Origin: Gallionella straubiae
GTDB lineage: Bacteria; Pseudomonadota; Gammaproteobacteria; Burkholderiales; Gallionellaceae
Length of the DNA stretch: 64,000 bases
Assembly: GCF_051257895.1 (NCBI RefSeq)
Contig: NZ_CP194331.1
Location: 2,356,001-2,420,000, forward strand
Reading direction: 5' to 3'
The notes beneath the pieces were generated by a model. It saw only the letters and a program-made list of their open reading frames with translations. It searched no databases and was not told where the DNA came from. The translations under genes were made by a program, and so were the position numbers. Shown here piece after piece: positions 12,255 to 21,614 of the stretch (the first letter of the stretch is position 1; every line of letters starts with the position of its first letter).

Positions 12255-14177
12255 ATGGATGTCGCCGAAAGCCCAATACTGTCCCGCCTGAAAGTCAGCA
12301 ATCGCCTGCCCACGCCGAAAGGAGTGGCGCTGGAGGTGATTAACCTGACGCAACGCGATGATGTATCCAATCCCGACATTGTCCGGCTGGTCGGCTCGGA
12401 CCCAGCCTTGAGCGCGCGGGTCATCAAGGCGGCCAATGTGCTGCTCACCAACCCTTCCAGGCCGATCACCACCATCGCCGATGCGGTGACGGTGCTGGGA
12501 GTGCATGCGCTGCGCCAGCTGGTGCTGGGCATCGCGCTGATCGCGGATTACCGCAGCGGCCCCTGCAAGCAGTTCAACTACCCGTATTTCTGGGCGCACT
12601 CGCTGCTGACCGGTATCGCCGCGAAGCATCTGGCGGCGCGCGCCCGGCTGGCCGTGGCCGAGGAGATTTTCGTGCTGGGCCTGCTCGGCAATATCGGCCA
12701 GCTGGCCCTGGCCACGGCATACCCCGAAGAGTATGGCGATGTGCTTGAATGCGCGAAGGGCAAGGCGCTGGCAGAGCTATATCGGCAGGAGCGCGATAAA
12801 TTCGATTGCGACCATGCGGAATTGAGTGAGGCGATTCTTGCCGATATGCACTTCCCCAGGATTTTCCAGGTGTTGGCGCGCGATTTCCGGCAGCCCGAAT
12901 CCAGCAAGGCGACCGAGGGTTCGCGCGAATGGAGGTTGACGCATCTGCTGCACGTGGCATCGCTGCTGGCGGATGCGTGCCTGGCGGGTCCCGCAGAGCG
13001 CGGCGCGCTGGTGGCGAAGCTGCGGCTGCATGCCGCGCGCGTGGCCATCGAGACGGATCATCTCATCGAGATCGGCGATGCGTGCGTGCGCGACTGGCTG
13101 GACTGGCTGGAGTTGATGCATATGGGGATGGTTCATATCCCGCCGTTTGCGGAGTTGCTGAGCCAGTCGGATGCGGCTGATGCCGCGGCCGAGGTGCCGC
13201 ATTGGGCGCACGCCGACCAGGCCGATTACAAGATGCGCGTGCTGGTGGTCGAGGACGATCGCGCAATGCTGGTGCTGCTGGAGGCTATGCTGAAGACAGC
13301 CGGGCACGAGGTGCTGGTTGCGCGCAACGGCGTGGAGGCAATGCGCATCGTCGAGCAGCAGCATCCGCAGCTGGTGATTACCGGGTGGACGATGCAGCAG
13401 ATGGATGGCATCACGCTGTGCCGCAGGCTGCGCGAGAGTCAGGAGCGGCGCGATGTGTATGTGATCATTCTCACCATACAGGAGAGCGTGGATAGGCTGG
13501 TTGAGGCATTCGATGCGGGCGCGGACGATTATCTGGTCAAGCCGATCGCGCAGAAAGTTTTTTTCGCGCGCCTGCGCGCTGCACAACGGGTAGTGCGATT
13601 GCAGGAGGAGTTGGCCTTCGACCGCGAGCAGTTGCTGCGCTTTTCCAAGGATCTGGCGGCCTCCAACGAGCGCTTGCAGCGGCTGGCATTGACCGATGCG
13701 CTGACCGAACTGCCCAATCGCCGTTTTGCGATGGAGCGCATCGAGCAGGAGTGGGCATTGTCCAAACGCGGCGACCGCACCTTGTCCTGCATGATGGTCG
13801 ACGTCGACTACTTCAAGGCCATCAATGACAAGTTCGGCCACCAGGCGGGTGACGAGGCGCTGAAATGCATTGCCAATACCTTGCGCCAGTCGGCGCGCAC
13901 GCAGGATGTAGTGTGCCGCTATGGCGGGGAAGAGTTCCTGGTGATCTGTCCGGATACTGGCATCGATGCGGCTTACCAGTGTGCCGAGCGGTTACGCCTG
14001 AATGTGGCTGCTCTGAAGTTCAGGAGTCAGGGGGCCGATATCAAGCTGACAATCAGCGTAGGCGTGGCGCAGAAGAAAGGCGGGATCGCCTCGGTCGAGG
14101 ATTTGCTGAGTCGTGCCGATGAATGCCTGTATGCGGCAAAGCAGGGCGGACGGAACCGGGCGGTCTGCGCGAAATAA
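12255..14177 (+). CDS. HDOD-receiver-GGDEF protein (probable diguanylate cyclase)
   Basis: A 640-residue cytoplasmic signalling protein. Residues about 10-200 are an HDOD domain (LPTPKGVALEVINLT, ALRQLVLGIALI), a non-catalytic relative of HD phosphohydrolases. Residues about 327-445 are a receiver domain that keeps the acidic pair (VVEDD) and the late Lys (LVKPI). At the usual phospho-acceptor position, however, it has Gly377 (VITGWTMQQMDG) instead of Asp. Residues about 475-640 are a GGDEF domain with active-site GGEEF at 557-561 and an RTQD inhibitory site just before it, so it should make c-di-GMP with product inhibition. It lies upstream of flhDC, which fits a role in the motile/sessile choice, but that is inference. 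The start is ATG 12,255 behind AAGGAAG. Confidence 0.88.
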   Translation: MDVAESPILSRLKVSNRLPTPKGVALEVINLTQRDDVSNPDIVRLVGSDPALSARVIKAANVLLTNPSRPITTIADAVTVLGVHALRQLVLGIALIADYRSGPCKQFNYPYFWAHSLLTGIAAKHLAARARLAVAEEIFVLGLLGNIGQLALATAYPEEYGDVLECAKGKALAELYRQERDKFDCDHAELSEAILADMHFPRIFQVLARDFRQPESSKATEGSREWRLTHLLHVASLLADACLAGPAERGALVAKLRLHAARVAIETDHLIEIGDACVRDWLDWLELMHMGMVHIPPFAELLSQSDAADAAAEVPHWAHADQADYKMRVLVVEDDRAMLVLLEAMLKTAGHEVLVARNGVEAMRIVEQQHPQLVITGWTMQQMDGITLCRRLRESQERRDVYVIILTIQESVDRLVEAFDAGADDYLVKPIAQKVFFARLRAAQRVVRLQEELAFDREQLLRFSKDLAASNERLQRLALTDALTELPNRRFAMERIEQEWALSKRGDRTLSCMMVDVDYFKAINDKFGHQAGDEALKCIANTLRQSARTQDVVCRYGGEEFLVICPDTGIDAAYQCAERLRLNVAALKFRSQGADIKLTISVGVAQKKGGIASVEDLLSRADECLYAAKQGGRNRAVCAK

Positions 14178-14564
14178 GCCTCCGAGTTGCCGCTGGCAGT
14201 TAATGTCTTTATGAAAAAACGCGCGGCGATCAGCCCCGTTTTATATGCAACCAACGGGTCAATCCACTTCGCAGGCGTGAACATCTCCTGCATTTCGGCT
14301 GCATTTTTCGGGGTAATCGCCCCTGAGAAAAAGCCATCGACATCATCGCCCCCCTCGCGTTTAATTTGAAGATAGAGAATTTGTCTTGTAAGAATAAATC
14401 TTACATGGCTCATCTTTGGATGCTTACAAAAAAAACGGCGCGCTTCCAGTTCTTTTCTTGCATGCAACTCCTGATAATGCGAGCACTGAAATTCGTGCGG
14501 TCGATGTCAGCGGTAAACGTCGGCGCAGTCAGTTCAGTTTGTTCCATACTGGCTAGGGGGGTAC
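14178..14564 (+). other. Intergenic region upstream of flhDC
   Basis: 387 bases with no convincing gene; a 60-codon open frame at 14,187-14,369 has no recognisable features. The stretch from 14,350 to 14,420 is A/T-rich and contains a perfect inverted repeat, so this is probably the flhDC control region. No clear sigma-70 promoter could be picked out. Confidence 0.5.
14387..14405. promoter_or_regulatory. Inverted repeat, candidate operator upstream of flhDC
   Basis: TGTAAGA-ATAAA-TCTTACA is a perfect 7-base inverted repeat with a 5-base A/T spacer, the form of a dimeric regulator site. It lies about 160 bases before flhD. The regulator is unknown. Confidence 0.4.
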
Positions 14565-14882
14565 ATGAGCACCATGCAATTGCAGGAAGGAATCCGCGAC
14601 ATCAATCTGACTTATCTGATGCTGGCTCAGCAAATGATCAAGGAGGACAGGTCGGCCGCAATTTTCCGTTTGGGCATCGGCCAGGATCTGGTGGATATCA
14701 TCGCCGGCCTGACACCCGCGCAGATCATCAAGATAGCGGCTTCCAATATGCTGTTGTGCCGTTTCCGTTTTGACGAAAACCTGCTGCTCAATATGGTGAC
14801 TGGCTACAGCAAGGATCGCATGATGTCGCAGGCGCATGCTGCGATCCTGATGTCGGCGCAACCCGTCGAAGAGCTTGCATAG
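14565..14882 (+). CDS. flhD: Flagellar master regulator subunit FlhD
   Basis: A 105-residue helical protein. With FlhC it forms the hetero-oligomer that activates early flagellar promoters. The sequence INLTYLMLAQQMIKEDR near the start and the AAIFRLGI segment are typical of FlhD. The length is close to the E. coli protein (about 116-119). ATG 14,565 was chosen because it gives the conserved N-terminal helix. The stop overlaps the flhC start by eight bases. A long upstream region (14,178-14,564) fits a heavily regulated master operon. Confidence 0.93.
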   Translation: MSTMQLQEGIRDINLTYLMLAQQMIKEDRSAAIFRLGIGQDLVDIIAGLTPAQIIKIAASNMLLCRFRFDENLLLNMVTGYSKDRMMSQAHAAILMSAQPVEELA

Positions 14883-15453
14883 AAAGGCGGCTGATCTGAC
14901 TGTCAAGACTGTAGCAGGGGAGGCACAGCAAGTCAGGGTTGCGATTGACCTGATCGAACTGGGCGCCCGCCTGCAGTTGCTGCAGGAAGAAACCTCGCTG
15001 AGCCGCGAGCGCCTGCTCAGGCTCTACAAGGAGATCAAGGGCGAGTCGCCTTCCAAGGGTATGCTGCCTTATTCGACCGACTGGTTCATGAGCTGGCAGC
15101 CGAATATCCACTCCTCCCTGTTCATGGATATCTACAGGTTCCTGGTCATCAATGCCGGAATCGACGGCGTACAGGCGCTGATTACCGCATATCGCTTATA
15201 CCTCGACCAGGTGCAGGGCATCGAAGATGCCGAACCCGTGCTAAGCATTACCCGTGCATGGTTTCTGGTCCGTTTTTTCAAGGCGGGAATGATGCAACTC
15301 TCTCCCTGTCGGGAATGTGGCGGATACTTTGTGGCTCATGCGAACGAACTGCACGACAACTATGTGTGCGGCATCTGCCATCCTCCCGCGCGCGCCGGCA
15401 AGACCAAGGCCGCCAAACAGGCCTCGATTGCCGCTCTGCAAGTCGCCTGCTGA
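14875..15453 (+). CDS. flhC: Flagellar master regulator subunit FlhC
   Basis: A 192-residue DNA-binding partner of FlhD. The zinc site is visible as CREC and CGIC (C-x2-C twice, about 20 residues apart) near the C-terminus. The central segment TDWFMSWQPNIHSSLF is highly typical. Translation probably starts at TTG 14,875 inside the end of flhD. No ATG lies before the conserved AIDLIELGARLQLL helix, so a non-ATG start is needed. The overlap suggests coupling that keeps the two subunits balanced. Together they should activate the flagellar genes in this window. Confidence 0.93.
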   Translation: MHRKAADLTVKTVAGEAQQVRVAIDLIELGARLQLLQEETSLSRERLLRLYKEIKGESPSKGMLPYSTDWFMSWQPNIHSSLFMDIYRFLVINAGIDGVQALITAYRLYLDQVQGIEDAEPVLSITRAWFLVRFFKAGMMQLSPCRECGGYFVAHANELHDNYVCGICHPPARAGKTKAAKQASIAALQVAC

Positions 15454-15657
15454 CCGTATAGCTTGCAAGACTGGCGGGATAGTGGTCTTGCGCTCCAAAC
15501 CGGCCGAAAACTGCGTAAATGCGCAATTCATCCGCTTTCAATCCTGCCGAATTAATCTAGAATGCGCATATGGGCTTTGCCGATTGCGACGCCGGGCGCG
15601 CAAAAGTGAAGCTATGCCTCCTTCTTGCGGAGGGAAACGACGACAGGGAATGCGGGC

Positions 15658-16512
15658 ATGTTGGTAATCATTGGTTATGTGGTGGTGTTGTTCTCGGTAT
15701 TCGGCGGGTTTGCCATGGCCGGCGGCCATCTGGCCGCATTGCTCCAGCCTATCGAGTTGTTGATGATCGCAGGTGCCGCAATAGGTGCATTTTTTGTTGG
15801 TAACACCGGCAAAGCGATCAAGGCGACACTCAAAAGCCTGCCGAAGACCCTGCAAGGCGCCAAGTACAACAAGGCAATCTACATGGAACTGATGGCCTTG
15901 CTGTACGAGTTGCTGAACAAAGTGCGCAAGGAGGGCCTGATGTCCATCGAGGGTGATGTGGAGGAGCCCTCGGAGAGCGCAATTTTTGCCAAATACCCCA
16001 AAGTGATTGCGGACCACCATGTGGTCGAGTTCATGACCGATTACTTGCGCATCATGGTCAGTGGCAACCTGAACGCGATGGAAATCGAGAACCTGATGGA
16101 TGTCGAAATCGACACGCACCACCATGAGGAAATGGTGGCTTCCCATGTGATTGCCAAGCTTGGCGACTCGATGCCGGCTTACGGCATCGTCGCGGCGGTG
16201 ATGGGCGTGGTGCATACCATGGAATCGGTCGGCCTTCCCCCGGCCGAATTGGGGATATTGATCGCGCATGCGCTGGTGGGCACTTTCCTGGGCATTCTGC
16301 TGGGCTACGGTTTTGTCGGCCCCTTGGCTACGCAACTGGAACAAAAGGCCATGGAAGGCACCAAGATACTCAATGTCATCAAGGTGACCCTGCTGGCCAA
16401 TCTCAACGGTTATGCGCCGGCGATGGCGGTCGAGTTCGGCTGCAAGGTGCTGGATTCCACCGAGCGCCCGGGCTTTGCCGAACTGGAAGAGCATGTCAAA
16501 CAAAAACGCTGA
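15658..16512 (+). CDS. motA: Flagellar motor stator protein MotA
   Basis: A 284-residue inner-membrane protein with four hydrophobic segments, the first beginning LVIIGYVVVLFSVFGGF. MotA and MotB form the proton channel that drives rotation. The third and fourth segments (PAYGIVAAVMGVVHTME and IAHALVGTFLGILLGYG) hold the conserved prolines and glycines of the family. The start at ATG 15,658 was preferred over an upstream ATG at 15,625 because it begins the first membrane segment and follows CAGGGAA. It lies 200 bases after flhC. No exact sigma-28 promoter was found upstream. Confidence 0.95.
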   Translation: MLVIIGYVVVLFSVFGGFAMAGGHLAALLQPIELLMIAGAAIGAFFVGNTGKAIKATLKSLPKTLQGAKYNKAIYMELMALLYELLNKVRKEGLMSIEGDVEEPSESAIFAKYPKVIADHHVVEFMTDYLRIMVSGNLNAMEIENLMDVEIDTHHHEEMVASHVIAKLGDSMPAYGIVAAVMGVVHTMESVGLPPAELGILIAHALVGTFLGILLGYGFVGPLATQLEQKAMEGTKILNVIKVTLLANLNGYAPAMAVEFGCKVLDSTERPGFAELEEHVKQKR

Positions 16513-16524
16513 CCGGGAGACAGA

Positions 16525-16640
16525 GGGCGGGGAGCAGAGGGTAGATTGTCGCGTGCTGCCGTGCGGCGCGCCCTGTCCGAAAATGCGGCATAGCCGCGAC
16601 AATCCCACCGCCTTCCATTTTCTGCCTTCCAACTTCTGAA
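16525..16640. repeat. Palindromic intergenic element between motA and motB
   Basis: GATTGTCGCG (16,544-16,553) and CGCGACAATC (16,595-16,604) form a perfect inverted repeat. They are flanked by purine-rich text on the left and its loose complement on the right. This fills the 129-base gap, which is unusually large for motAB. It resembles a REP- or MITE-like insertion. Confidence 0.45.
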
Positions 16641-16641
16641 C

Positions 16642-17655
16642 ATGGCTGACGACAAAAATAAAAAACCCATTATCGTAAAGCGCGTCAAGAAGGTGGTGGG
16701 CATGCCGCACGGCGGGGCATGGAAGATTGCCTATGCCGACTTCGTCACGGCAATGATGGCGTTCTTCCTGTTGATGTGGCTGCTAGGTACGACCAACAAG
16801 GGAGATCTGGAAGGGATTGCCGAATATTTCAAGATGCCGCTCAAGGTGGCATTGTCAGGCGGCAAGGTTTCCGGTGAAACCGCCACTCTCATTCAGGGGG
16901 GCGGGCACGATATTACGCGCGCCGAGGGGCAGGTGAAGTTGGGCGGGAAGTCCGCTGAAACCAGGGTTGTCGATCTTAAAAAGGTGCAAGCCGAAGCATT
17001 GCGCAGTCAGCGTGCGCAGGAAGTTGAAAGGCTTAAACAATTGAAAGCCAGCATCGAGAGGGCCATCGAAAGCAATCCCAGGCTGCAGCAATTCAAAAAC
17101 CAGATCCTGCTGGACATCACCAGCGAGGGGCTGCGCATCCAGATCGTGGACGAGAAAAACCGCCCGATGTTCCAGATCGGTAGCGCCCAGCTGGAACCCT
17201 ACACCAAGGAAATCCTGCACGAAATCGGCAAGATGCTGAATGAAGTGCCAAATAAAGTGAGCATTTCCGGTCATACCGACGCGGCACTTTATGGCGGGGG
17301 TGCCAAGGGGTACAGTAATTGGGAACTGTCTGCGGACCGCGCCAATGCCTCGCGCCGCGAACTGATTGCGGGCGGCATGGCGAATGAGAAAATCGTCCGC
17401 GTGGTGGGGCTGTCTTCTGCTGTGTTATTCAAGAAAGAAGAGCCGCTCAATCCGGTCAATCGGCGCATTAGCATGATCGTGATGAACAAGAAGGCCGAGG
17501 AGGCAGCCAGCCATGACGGCGGCACGGTCGGAGGGGCAGCAGAGGAAGATGCGGAATCCAGCGGTATGGAGGAGACGCAGGCGGGAGGGGTGCAAAACGA
17601 CAACCCCCAGAATGCTGAGGCGGCGCCTGCTGTGCCGACAGCGCGCCAGCCCTGA
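16642..17655 (+). CDS. motB: Flagellar motor stator protein MotB
   Basis: A 337-residue protein with one membrane helix (FVTAMMAFFLLMWLLG) preceded by the proton-binding Asp33 in YADF. A periplasmic linker with the plug region follows, then an OmpA-like domain (about 170-280) that anchors the stator to peptidoglycan through ISGHTDA and the NRRISMIV motif. The last 55 residues are low-complexity and acidic. The partner MotA is encoded just upstream, separated by a palindromic element. It is the H+-type form judging by similarity to E. coli MotB; ion choice is inferred. Confidence 0.95.
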   Translation: MADDKNKKPIIVKRVKKVVGMPHGGAWKIAYADFVTAMMAFFLLMWLLGTTNKGDLEGIAEYFKMPLKVALSGGKVSGETATLIQGGGHDITRAEGQVKLGGKSAETRVVDLKKVQAEALRSQRAQEVERLKQLKASIERAIESNPRLQQFKNQILLDITSEGLRIQIVDEKNRPMFQIGSAQLEPYTKEILHEIGKMLNEVPNKVSISGHTDAALYGGGAKGYSNWELSADRANASRRELIAGGMANEKIVRVVGLSSAVLFKKEEPLNPVNRRISMIVMNKKAEEAASHDGGTVGGAAEEDAESSGMEETQAGGVQNDNPQNAEAAPAVPTARQP

Positions 17656-17812
17656 TTTCACGAATTGGCGGGTGTTTATTTCTCTGTTCCCCCGAAGAAA
17701 ATCCGGGTTTTCCATTTAAAGTGCCGATCATGGCAGGACTGCCTCATGTCGACAGGAGACTTGCGGCATGGCGTCGGAAGGTGGGCGTGTAAATTTGATA
17801 CGGGAGTTGATG

Positions 17813-19435
17813 ATGTTGAACGACATGAAAATCAGTTCGCGGTTGACGATCTTGCTGGCGCTTTTTATGGTGGGGTTGGTGATAGTCGGCGTGGTGGGGC
17901 TGTATGCCGCGAGCAGGACGGAGCAGGCGCTGGAGTCGACGTTCGACGAAAAAATGACGCCCCTCGTGCAATTGACTTCCATCGCCAAGGCGAATCTGGG
18001 CAACCGGCTGGCCATCGCCAATGCGGTCATCCAGCCGGAGCACATGGCAGACTATATCCAGGTGGTCGGGAAGAACAAGGCCGAGATCGACAAGCAATGG
18101 GCGGCCTTCATGACCTCGCTGACCGACGAAGAGGACCGGAAGCTGGCGGCGAAATTTGCCGAGGTGCGCGGTCGTTTCGTCGAAGAGGGCATCAAGCCGG
18201 CCCTGGAGGCGATGCGCGCCAACAATGTGGCCGAGATCAGGCGGATACAGGTAGAGCATGTCAATCCCCTCTATGCACCGCTGTTCGAGGCTCTGGATGC
18301 GCTGATCGAGATGGAAAAGCGCGACACCCAGAAGCTGCACGAGGAATCGACCGCCACCTACAGGAACATGCGCAACCTCTCCATTGCGCTGATCCTGATC
18401 GGTGCGGTGATGGGTGGCGGACTTGGGGTTTCCATCATCCGCGGCGTGCATCGCTCGGTGGATGAACTGCGCGGCGTAATGGTGAAGATGGCGGCGGATG
18501 GCGACCTGAGGGCGCGCGCCAAAGTCTACGGGCAGGATGAGATCGGCGAGGCGGCGGCGGCCTTCAACGCGCTGATCGACAATTTCGCCAGCATCATCCG
18601 GCAGATCGTCGGCCATGCCGACACGGTATCCGGCACCGCGGTGCAGTTGTCGGCCTCCTCATCGCAGATTTCGCAAAGCTCGCAGGCGCAGAGTGAGGCG
18701 GCTGCATCCACGGCGGCGGCAGTGGAACAGATCACCGTGAGCATCAGTTCGGTTGCCGCCAACACCGATGATGTGCGCAAGCTGTCCGAAAGGAGTCTGA
18801 GCCAGACTCGCCATGGCAACCAGAACGTCACGGAAATGATCGGTGAAATCCACAGCGTGCAGCAGGCGGTCAACCAGATCGCCGACTCGGTCAAGGAATT
18901 CGTCGACAGCACCCGAGCGATCGCCGGCATGACCCAGCAGGTAAAGGAAATCGCCGATCAGACCAACCTCCTGGCATTGAATGCGGCGATCGAGGCGGCG
19001 CGCGCCGGCGAGCAGGGGCGCGGTTTCGCGGTGGTGGCGGATGAGGTGCGCAAGCTGGCGGAGAAGTCCGCACAGTCGGCCAATGAAATCGACCGGGTGA
19101 CCAACTCGCTGAACCAGAAATCCACCCATGTCGAGGCCACCGTGCAGGAGGGGTTGCAATCCCTGCAGGCAACTCAGGAGCATATCGAGCGGGTCTCTGC
19201 CGTGTTGACCGAAGCGGGCGAGGCGGTCACGCAATCCAGCCACGGCGTGAACGACATCGCCACCTCGGTGAGCGAGCAAAGCCTGGCGAGCAGCGAGATC
19301 GCGCGCAACGTGGAGAAAATTGCGCAAATGTCGGAAGAGAATCATGCGGCGGTGGAATCGAATGCGCAGGGTATCGTGCGCCTGGAGCAATTGGCCGGGG
19401 AATTGCAGGCCGCAGCAAGCCGGTTTAAGGTGTAA
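17813..19435 (+). CDS. Methyl-accepting chemotaxis protein, 4HB sensor type
   Basis: A receptor of about 540 residues. It has an N-terminal membrane helix (LTILLALFMVGLVIVGVVGLYA), a periplasmic four-helix-bundle sensor of about 150 residues, a second membrane helix (SIALILIGAVMGGGLGVSII), a HAMP domain, and a long coiled-coil signalling domain. The hairpin tip reads EIADQTNLLALNAAIEAARA. The start is ATG 17,813 behind GGGAG; an upstream in-frame ATG at 17,768 would add residues of no clear use. The C-terminus (ASRFKV) lacks the EWEEF tether found in three later receptors. It opens the chemotaxis cluster. The ligand is unknown. Confidence 0.92.
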   Translation: MLNDMKISSRLTILLALFMVGLVIVGVVGLYAASRTEQALESTFDEKMTPLVQLTSIAKANLGNRLAIANAVIQPEHMADYIQVVGKNKAEIDKQWAAFMTSLTDEEDRKLAAKFAEVRGRFVEEGIKPALEAMRANNVAEIRRIQVEHVNPLYAPLFEALDALIEMEKRDTQKLHEESTATYRNMRNLSIALILIGAVMGGGLGVSIIRGVHRSVDELRGVMVKMAADGDLRARAKVYGQDEIGEAAAAFNALIDNFASIIRQIVGHADTVSGTAVQLSASSSQISQSSQAQSEAAASTAAAVEQITVSISSVAANTDDVRKLSERSLSQTRHGNQNVTEMIGEIHSVQQAVNQIADSVKEFVDSTRAIAGMTQQVKEIADQTNLLALNAAIEAARAGEQGRGFAVVADEVRKLAEKSAQSANEIDRVTNSLNQKSTHVEATVQEGLQSLQATQEHIERVSAVLTEAGEAVTQSSHGVNDIATSVSEQSLASSEIARNVEKIAQMSEENHAAVESNAQGIVRLEQLAGELQAAASRFKV

Positions 19436-19506
19436 GGGTGCGTGCGGAATAGGTTTTAATCGGCTGCACAATGCTTGCCAGAGAATAGTTTTTGGGGGGG
19501 TCGGCC

Positions 19507-21585
19507 ATGCAGAATAAAAATGCTTACGTTTCGCAAAAAGAAGTGCCGTTTCCGGCAGAGGCTGTCCTTGTCTCGAAAACCGACACCAAAGGCATCATTA
19601 CCTATGCGAACGATGCATTCGTGGTGATCTCGGGGTATGCGCGGGAAGAACTGGTCGGCACAAGCCACAACATCGTACGCCACCCCGACATGCCGCCCTC
19701 GGCCTTCCAGTGGCTGTGGGATACGCTGAAGGCAGAGCGTCCGTGGCGCGGCACGGTTAAGAACCGCTGCAAGAACGGCGACCACTATTGGGTGCGCGCC
19801 ACCGTCGCACCGATCATCGAGGGCGGCAAGATCACCGGCTATGTGTCGGTGCGCAAGGCGCCAACGCGCGAACAGATTGCCGAAGCGGAAGCGCTGTACA
19901 AGGAATTGAACCGGTCCGGCGCGCAGGCCGTGTCGAAATACGAGCGGTTCAGGTTCAAGAACTGGTCGCTGAAGGCCAAGCTGCAATCCACGATCCAGGT
20001 TACGATCATCGTCGTCCTGGCGGTCGCGCAGGTCTTCGTTTCTGCGGATCTCAGGGAGGAGTCGCAAATATTGGCGGCCGAAAAGGGCGCCCAGATTGCC
20101 GACGGAATCATCGACAGCTCGAATATGCTGATGGTGACTGGACAGATCGGCGATGTAAATAACCGCAAACTGCTGATCCATAAAGTTGTTTCGTCGAAGA
20201 ATATTAAGTCCGCGCAATATGTCCGGGTGCAGCAGGTGGTGGAGCAGTTTGGCCCCGGCCTGCCCGAAGAGCGAATCAAGGATGACGTGCAGCGGAAGGC
20301 AATCGAAAGCGGGAAGCCCAGTGTTATTTTCACTGATGATGACCGCGGCATGCCGATATTGCGGGTGGTGACCCCTTATGCGGCGAGCAAGGATTTCCAC
20401 GGCACCGATTGCACCGGCTGTCATGCGGTGCCGGAAGGCACGGTACTTGGCGCTTCGGATGTGGTAATCGACATGAAGCCCGACCTCGACCGAATTAACC
20501 ATATGGAGATGCAGATAATGGCCGGGCAGATTGCGCTGCAAATCTTCCTGTTCTTCTTCATTGGTTACTGTGTCGACAAGTACGTGCGCCGCCCAGCGCA
20601 TGCCGTAAGTAATGAATTCAGGAATATCATGGAGGGCAATCTCGATACCGAGCTGGATATTTCCGGACGGGATGAGATGGGATCGATGCTGTGTGAAATC
20701 CAGGCCATGCAATGCTATTTGCGCACCATGGTGGACGAGATTGTTACGCCGGTCGGGCTGATGCAGCAGCGCATCATGGATATGGACGCCAGGGTGTCCA
20801 GCGTGGCGGACAATGCGGTCAACGAGCAGGATCATATCCAGCAAATCGCCAGCACCATGGAGGAATTCAGCCAGTCGATCGCCGAAGTGGCAAGCATGGC
20901 GGCAGATTCACTCAACGATGCACGGGCGATGGAGGCGGTGATCAATGCAAATGCCGAAAGGATGCAAAGCCAGATCAATCCCGCAATGAACAAGGCCGTG
21001 GACACCGTGCAGTCGTCCAGCAAGACGATTGCCAATCTCAGTGCGGCAATCCAGAAGATAGGCGCGATTGCGAATGCCATCAAGGACATTGCCGAACAGA
21101 CCAACCTGCTGGCGTTGAATGCGGCAATCGAGGCGGCGCGCGCCGGCGAGCAGGGGCGTGGCTTCGCGGTGGTGGCGGACGAGGTGCGCAAACTGGCGGA
21201 ACGCACCGCAACCAGCACCAAGGATATCGCCAGCACCATCGGGGAGATTAACGCAATTTCGGAGGCTGCCGTAAAATCCATGCAGGGCGCGATAACCGAT
21301 GTCGAAAACGGCGTTTCCCTGGTACATCAGAACAGCGAGGGACTCAAAACAATCAAGGCTGCGATGGTCAACGTGGACGAGCGTATGGAGCATATTGCCA
21401 CTGCCATGAGAGAGCAGTCTTCGGCGAGCGAGAGCGTGGCGAATAGCCTTGAGCAAGTCACCGGCCTGGTAGATAACAATACGCAATCCGCCAAGGACGC
21501 CAAGGAGGCTGCAGAAGAGTTGGCCAAGTCGGCGGATGAATTAAAAAAAGCCGGATATCCGCTGACCAAATGTGCAATGGGGTAA
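19507..21585 (+). CDS. Aer-type PAS chemoreceptor with a periplasmic haem-c motif
   Basis: A receptor of 692 residues. Residues about 15-125 form an Aer-like PAS domain (GIITYANDAFVVISGY, HNIVRHPDMPPSAF, WRGTVKNRCKNGDHYWV). A membrane helix (TIQVTIIVVLAVAQVFV) follows. The region of about 170 residues before the second helix contains CTGCH at 302-306, the covalent haem-c motif, in a setting like the periplasmic haem sensors of some other receptors. Then come the second helix (IALQIFLFFFIGYCV), HAMP, and a signalling domain with tip DIAEQTNLLALNAAIEAARA. It should respond to redox or oxygen, possibly from both sides of the membrane. Haem attachment and flavin binding are predictions. The start is ATG 19,507 behind a G-rich site. 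Confidence 0.9.
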   Translation: MQNKNAYVSQKEVPFPAEAVLVSKTDTKGIITYANDAFVVISGYAREELVGTSHNIVRHPDMPPSAFQWLWDTLKAERPWRGTVKNRCKNGDHYWVRATVAPIIEGGKITGYVSVRKAPTREQIAEAEALYKELNRSGAQAVSKYERFRFKNWSLKAKLQSTIQVTIIVVLAVAQVFVSADLREESQILAAEKGAQIADGIIDSSNMLMVTGQIGDVNNRKLLIHKVVSSKNIKSAQYVRVQQVVEQFGPGLPEERIKDDVQRKAIESGKPSVIFTDDDRGMPILRVVTPYAASKDFHGTDCTGCHAVPEGTVLGASDVVIDMKPDLDRINHMEMQIMAGQIALQIFLFFFIGYCVDKYVRRPAHAVSNEFRNIMEGNLDTELDISGRDEMGSMLCEIQAMQCYLRTMVDEIVTPVGLMQQRIMDMDARVSSVADNAVNEQDHIQQIASTMEEFSQSIAEVASMAADSLNDARAMEAVINANAERMQSQINPAMNKAVDTVQSSSKTIANLSAAIQKIGAIANAIKDIAEQTNLLALNAAIEAARAGEQGRGFAVVADEVRKLAERTATSTKDIASTIGEINAISEAAVKSMQGAITDVENGVSLVHQNSEGLKTIKAAMVNVDERMEHIATAMREQSSASESVANSLEQVTGLVDNNTQSAKDAKEAAEELAKSADELKKAGYPLTKCAMG

Positions 21586-21614
21586 GGTGGGGAGGGAGCG
21601 GTGAGGAGAGAGAA

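Noticed and set aside
14187..14369. A 60-codon frame before flhDC
   Set aside because: No ribosome site, no recognisable domain, and it lies in the probable control region.
15530..15560. GCCGAATTAA upstream of motA as a sigma-28 promoter
   Set aside because: The -10 is imperfect and no TAAA lies at the right distance.
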